Below, one piece after another: positions 59,247 through 64,000 of a stretch of DNA of 64,000 bases. Within the stretch, counting starts at the first letter, position 1. Every line of letters starts with the position of its first letter. Below the pieces are notes generated by a model, which ran no database searches, was not told the DNA's origin, and worked only from the letters and a program-made list of their open reading frames with translations. Source of the stretch: Utricularia gibba (lineage: Eukaryota; Streptophyta; Magnoliopsida; Lamiales; Lentibulariaceae); NCBI GenBank assembly GCA_002189035.1, contig NEEC01000012.1, positions 496,001 to 560,000 of the forward strand. The letters are read 5' to 3'. The translations under genes were made by a program, and so were the position numbers.

Positions 59247-59690
59247 CTTGATAAAAAAAAAAAAAAGAACCAAAATATGTTTATTTTCGGTCGGTATTTT
59301 TTGTTAGCATTGGTCGCAGGCAAGGTTGCGCGGGCTTCCCCGCCGCCCAACTTCTTCTCCAAGTTGGTCCCAACTTATTCCACCGCCACTCGCAGATACG
59401 GTGGAGCTTCTTCAACGCTCCTTGAATGCACTATACAAAATCTTTTATTGCTGGCGCCAGTCTTGTTTTACTTTTAGGGGGGTTTCAGCTTCAGGGTCAA
59501 CCACGAGATAAAAATACAATCGCAATCCATAAAATCAATCAGTGTCTTCCTGTGGCGCACCCCTCGGAATAAATAGGATTGAAAGCCCCCTGCTGCAACT
59601 TGGAATCGAATACCCCATCCACCTACCTCCCTTCCTCCTTTTTCTCAACGTCGCTGTTCTTGTTCTCTATGTGACAGGCCTTGGGGGATG
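59247..59690. other. Convergent 3' flanks of the ATL and ArgRS genes
   Basis: The two genes converge here. The small open frames (59277-59511) have no family support and fall in probable 3' UTR. Confidence 0.45.
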
Positions 59691-62600
59691 CTAAATTTTG
59701 TAGACCGGGGTGATCCCCAGTAAATAGAAGCATTGCCTCATCACAACTGCCGTGGCTTCGCACAGCAGAAGTCGGCTCGTCTCCTCCGGCGATCCAACAA
59801 CCTGCAACAACAGCAGCAGCACCCATCAAGCTGCCATCAGGGCATCATGGCAGTAAATGGCACATCCGAGCCTTACCGTACAAACAGTGTAGAATTTGGA
59901 GAAATATTCAGACAGGTAGTACAGATATTCACACAGCACGCTGGGCAGGAGGTTTGTGATGGATTCTTCCACAACCTGCCAAGAACAAACAATGGGGATG
60001 CCACCTTCAAGTTAAACTTCCGACTTTGTTCTACAAGAGGCAGCACACACGGCTGCGATTAGTAAGTTACCTCAGCGAATTTGAGCAGATGAAGCCCTAA
60101 ATCGCGTTCAGTAGGATCAACCAGCTCCAGAGTCCCTGTCTGTAAGAAATAGGCTCTGGCTTACTCTCAGCACATGGCCAATCCAGCCATCATCGAGTGT
60201 TAGGGGTAATAGTAGTACCTTTTTCAATTCCTGGATGTCTTTAGCTGACTTTCTGATGATGGAGCAGATTCGTGCATGGGCGTACAGCAAATACACAGCA
60301 GTATTCCCCTGCACACAATGCAGGTATGTGAATGGGAAGAATCGGTCGATGATTTGCTGACTCAATAATCTCATAGATCATCAAACCTTGTCATTAAGCA
60401 TCTGTTCAAAGCTGAAGGTGTAGTTTGTTGTCCTGTTGTTTTTCAGATCAGCATACCTGTTCATTCACAACGAGTGAGTGTTATGAGACTACGATATTGA
60501 TTCATGGTAAGAGACACACCGGCGGCCCACTTACTTGATAGCACCATACCCAATTGCTTCAGCAGTCTTTTCGAGCTCCTCTGCTGTCCATTCAGCGTCT
60601 TTACCTGCAGTGTATCTTTGTCACATTCATGGTTCAACCATATACAAAGCAGACAACGATTCAAAAATTGGCTGGATGGTCGAATGATCTACCTCTTTCT
60701 ACGAGAGTAGCTTTACATCTCCTTTTGGCTTCATCCAGAAGATCTACAAGTTTAACTGTCTCAGTACTCCGAGTTCGGAATCTCTTTCCATCCTCACCAA
60801 GTACAAGGCCGAACCCTGCATGGCTAGCCTTTGGGTATTTGTCTCCAACCGGAAGCCAACCAGCTCGCTTGGCAGCCTGAAAGTAACATTCATGGAAAAT
60901 GGTCGGCTCTCTGTTGTGTGACTGAATAGTTCGACACTGAAACTTACAGCGAACACCATGTCAAAATGGTCCTTCTGCCCAACATCAGTGAGGTATATGA
61001 TCCACTCGGCTTTTTCCTCAGTTAAACGATAGCTATGAATTCCAATAAAACAGTAAATGCACTAGAATAACAAAATGATGATATAATCTAGAATCTACTA
61101 GCATTAGTGTATTCTTTTTCCACAAATTTGAAAAGGACTAAGCCAAATAAAGATGCGAACTCACTGCAATGCAGTTATGTCAGTAGAGGCATAGTTGTAA
61201 CCACCATCGCTCTTGACAACGATGAGCGGGATTTTTTTCCCTTGAATAAAAATGACACGAGCACCTTGACTTTCTTCAATTAATCCATGCTTGGACAATA
61301 GCTCTAGAACCTCTGGTATATAAGGATTATAGAAACTCTCCCCCTGTGAAAGAAGAATCAACATAAAAGAAGTACTCTGCAATGCTAGGTAGTAGGTTTG
61401 AACAAAAAAAAAGGGAGATTGACGATACCTTCTCCTCCAAGTGAACCCCAAGCCGTTGATAAACTTTTTGGTATCCTTGTCGGCTAATCTCACATATACA
61501 GGCCCATGCCTGTCGATACTTTTCTACTCCAGACTGCAATGCAAGGCAGTGCATTAATACAGGAAAATTAGGTGTATAAAGGCTGCCTAATTTAAGTACA
61601 TCCTTAGAAAAAATAAATCCAAATTACATTTAGGGTATGTAAAACTCAAACTCATTGTTTAGTTATGAATCTTTCCACCTGAAGACTAACTACAGCACGC
61701 TGTGCTCTCTCCCTAAATTCTGGATCACTGTCGAATTTTTGCTTGGATGCCTTATAGAAAACCTGATGGATCCAAAAAAATAATGAGAACTTCAGTAAAG
61801 GACTACAAGGAATGAATAGTAACTTTCAGCTCACCTCCAGGTCTTCAATGGCTTGATCAGAAGTAACTTCCTCACTTTGTGACATATCGAACAGATACTC
61901 AATGAGCATTCCAAACTACAGAGAATTCAAACGTATTCAATTGATGGAAATAACGAACAAGAAAACAAGGATTCTTCAGGTATGAACATGACATGATCAT
62001 ACTACCTGTGTTCCCAATCTCCCACATGGTTCCGCCGCAGAACTTCTACTTTAGAAAACTCCAACATGCGAGCAAAAGTATCTCCTATTATTGTTGATCT
62101 CAAGTGACCAACATGCATCTCTTTGGCAATATTTGGTGAGGAAAAGTCAACCACAACTCTTTTTACTTGAAGCTTTGGAGCCCATGTTTCAATGCCATCA
62201 ATCAGCATTTTTTGAATGCTCTGCACAAGCATTTTCAAAGAATCTCACTGACAAACATTAACAAGGCTAATGAAAGATAAAAGTATTAAATTCACTCACC
62301 TTGGCCATCCACTTGGACGATAGCACAACATTTACAAATCCAGGCCCAGCCACTGTGCAAGAATCTATCATTTCTGATGCAGGCAGATTCTTCATAATTG
62401 CCTAAAGGAAAAAAAAAGACACAGAAACTCCATGCCATGTTTCTTGCACAAAATATCCACTAGAAAAAAAAGGAATTATAAAGGCCGCGAATACCATCAT
62501 ACCTGTCCAATTTGTTTAGAACCCTCGAACTGAGTTTTTTTCCCTTTAACTTTTGACCACAAAACCATTGCGTTGTTGCTGTCGCAAAACAGAGCCATCA

Positions 62601-62878
62601 GGGCAAAAGAAGGCTTATTCCTAAACCTGACAAAAGAAAAATCATACCATTGATAGTCGCCATGGCCTCTGTCCTTTTGGACGGGTCCAACAATTGGCCC
62701 AACTGACTCTTCTGGAAATGTCACCCTCAAGGCCTCCTCGAACAAGCTTGCTACCTGTTGCTTCAGACTTCCAACTGCTTCCCGCTCCTGCTTGATTGAA
62801 AAATTAATCAAAATGGGTACATTACGCTTTTTAAAAACCTTCAGCGTGCCTATTAAAATAAATGCTTACGTTCGCCAT
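59691..62878 (-). CDS. Arginyl-tRNA synthetase (class I), with a one-base frameshift
   Basis: Charges tRNA-Arg. Seventeen exons on the minus strand: 62870-62878, 62648-62787, 62503-62578, 62300-62401, 62006-62220, 61835-61915, 61679-61762, 61429-61533, 61165-61343, 60948-61032, 60693-60876, 60535-60604, 60387-60456, 60219-60308, 60071-60139, 59877-59975 and 59691-59801. They give 589 residues if one base is restored. Signatures: [21 protein letters not shown] (HIGH motif as HVGH, residues 145-148), [45 protein letters not shown] (KMSKS-like) and GITPVYKI at the C-terminus. The first exon codes only MAN. In exon 62006-62220, GATTGGGAACACAG reads D-W-E-H where D-W-G-T-Q is conserved. One G is missing from the run (plus CCC at 62013-62015). 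No other break is seen. Confidence 0.92.
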
Positions 62879-64000
62879 ATTCGACACGGCTGAGGCGTAA
62901 GTTCGCAGTACGAGCCTCTGAAATCCGCCTAGTTTAGTGAAACGCAAGACACTTAGCGTGCAAGAAAACTATATGCATGCCTACTGTTCAAAATTGATGC
63001 AGCCGAACTTCTACCCAAAAGATCATAAATTTGCGGTGGATTTAAATATCTGTTGTAAGAAAATCGGAGAACGTTTAAGGGCATAATAGAAAAGAAGATT
63101 TTCAACTCAAGTAAAGTCTGGAAAGAGAAGAGAACCCAAAATCATGCATGGCAACAATTCCACATATCAACCCTAATCCGACTAATTCAACTCCGATGGC
63201 CTGTAAAAAGCAGAAACCCCCGATCACACTTCGTATAAACGGCTGCAGTTTAAAGCAAGCCCACGACAGGAATTTCGAGAGTGTGGAAGATGGAAAGAGT
63301 ATTACGCTTGGTGGAGTAGGAAGGACGACAAAGACACAGGCAACGCTGCTGCAGCGGCGGGAAAACTGAAGGAAACAGATGAGAAAATGTGCCGCCGCAG
63401 CTCATCGCAGTTCCGCCTAATTGGCGTTTGGGCTGTGAACCTACCTTTGATTAAATGGGCCTTCAGGTTCATCAGTCTACACTCATGGCCCAATTAAGGA
63501 GGCCCACATATGGAGCGAAGCCCATTAAGATGCTATCTGGTCACCAATGGTTTAAAAAACGGGGTCCACGAAAAACGGTAACCAGTCCATTTCAATAAAC
63601 TTGACAAATTAGGGTTTTTGGGAGTATGTAACAAAAAAACGGAATTCTTTATTTTTATTCTTCTTTTCTAGAATTTGCGAGATCTTTGATCTAATCTTTA
63701 TTCTTGGTTTTCAAATAAACAATCATAATTGAAGATTTTATTTTGAAACTTGGATATGAAGCCGATGGTGAAGAGATACAAACCTAGAGTTTGATTTAAT
63801 GATTTCATTTGATTTTGAAGATATTACTTTGATGTTATTTTGATGTTTATGTGATTCTGAATCATTAGTTTTATTTGAATTTTAAACATTTTTTCATTTT
63901 CACCACAAACGTTTCAACCCTCGTATAGTTTTTTAAATCATTGCTGGTCACCACTACTAACAGTCTATTTCATTTTCCCTCCCTTTAAAAATACACGTAT
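62879..64000. other. ArgRS upstream region and right end of window
   Basis: Sequence to about 63400 holds the ArgRS leader, possibly with a 5' UTR intron or an extra N-terminal exon: a minus-strand frame at 63493-63302 has a Ser/Ala-rich run (FSSVSFSFPAAAAALP) that could be part of an organelle-targeted isoform. This is not proven. From 63480 to the end I see AT-rich DNA and no supported feature. Confidence 0.35.

Noticed and set aside
59733-60062. 109-codon plus-strand frame as a gene
   Set aside because: It covers ArgRS exons 16 and 17 on the opposite strand.
63148-63369. 73-codon frame upstream of ArgRS
   Set aside because: No homology recognised and it overlaps a probable leader region on the other strand.
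1-64000. CRISPR array, rRNA, tRNA gene, or gene cluster of a new system
   Set aside because: No regular spaced repeats, no tRNA cloverleaf and no rRNA sequence were seen; tRNA-like words are only primer binding sites, and the host genes are unrelated housekeeping genes.

Overview
The window is plant nuclear DNA, most likely from a dicot. Host genes are split by GT-AG introns (one is GC-AG), and their products match land-plant families: exocyst SEC6, poly(A)-binding protein, HAL3, a P-class PPR protein, IRE1 with a KEN domain, FKBP18, an ATL-type RING-H2 ligase and arginyl-tRNA synthetase. The PPR gene sits beside a gene resembling the small Arabidopsis protein At5g43822, the neighbour of PPR gene At5g43820, which supports a dicot origin. 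The species cannot be named from the sequence alone.

Layout. 1-2.7 kb: 5' half of SEC6 on the minus strand, running off the left edge. 2.7-12.2 kb: AT-rich DNA with a decayed Mutator-like (MULE) transposase, cut by a solo LTR with a clean 5-bp target duplication. 12.2-16.0 kb: an MRNIP-like gene (+) converging on a poly(A)-binding protein gene (-). 16-47 kb: a retrotransposon block. It holds Copia A (-, about 4.2 kb, complete but decayed); a solo Copia LTR (-) facing the 5' LTR of Copia B (+), which together form a 3.1-kb near-palindrome; Copia B, cut off after integrase; and a fragment of the solo-LTR family ('family-B LTR'). Into that fragment a Ty3/gypsy element (G1, -) inserted, and a second gypsy element (G2, -) inserted into the G1 integrase. 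Copia C (-) follows, with an LTR shared between two tandem copies. 47.5-63 kb: a compact gene island: HAL3 (-), a MITE, the PPR gene (+), the At5g43822-like gene (+), IRE1 (-), a secreted cysteine-rich peptide gene (-), FKBP18 (+), an ATL gene (+) and arginyl-tRNA synthetase (-).

The host genes are housekeeping or stress genes with separate roles: exocytosis, mRNA translation and stability, CoA synthesis, organelle RNA processing, the unfolded protein response, thylakoid lumen protein folding, ubiquitination and tRNA charging. They do not form one pathway. I found no undescribed multi-gene system. The most informative signals are the nesting history of the retrotransposons, readable from target duplications and deletion junctions; single-base losses in G/C runs that break the conserved frames of HAL3 and ArgRS (and an unexplained phase conflict in SEC6), which look more like base-call errors than pseudogenes; and a GC-AG intron in IRE1.
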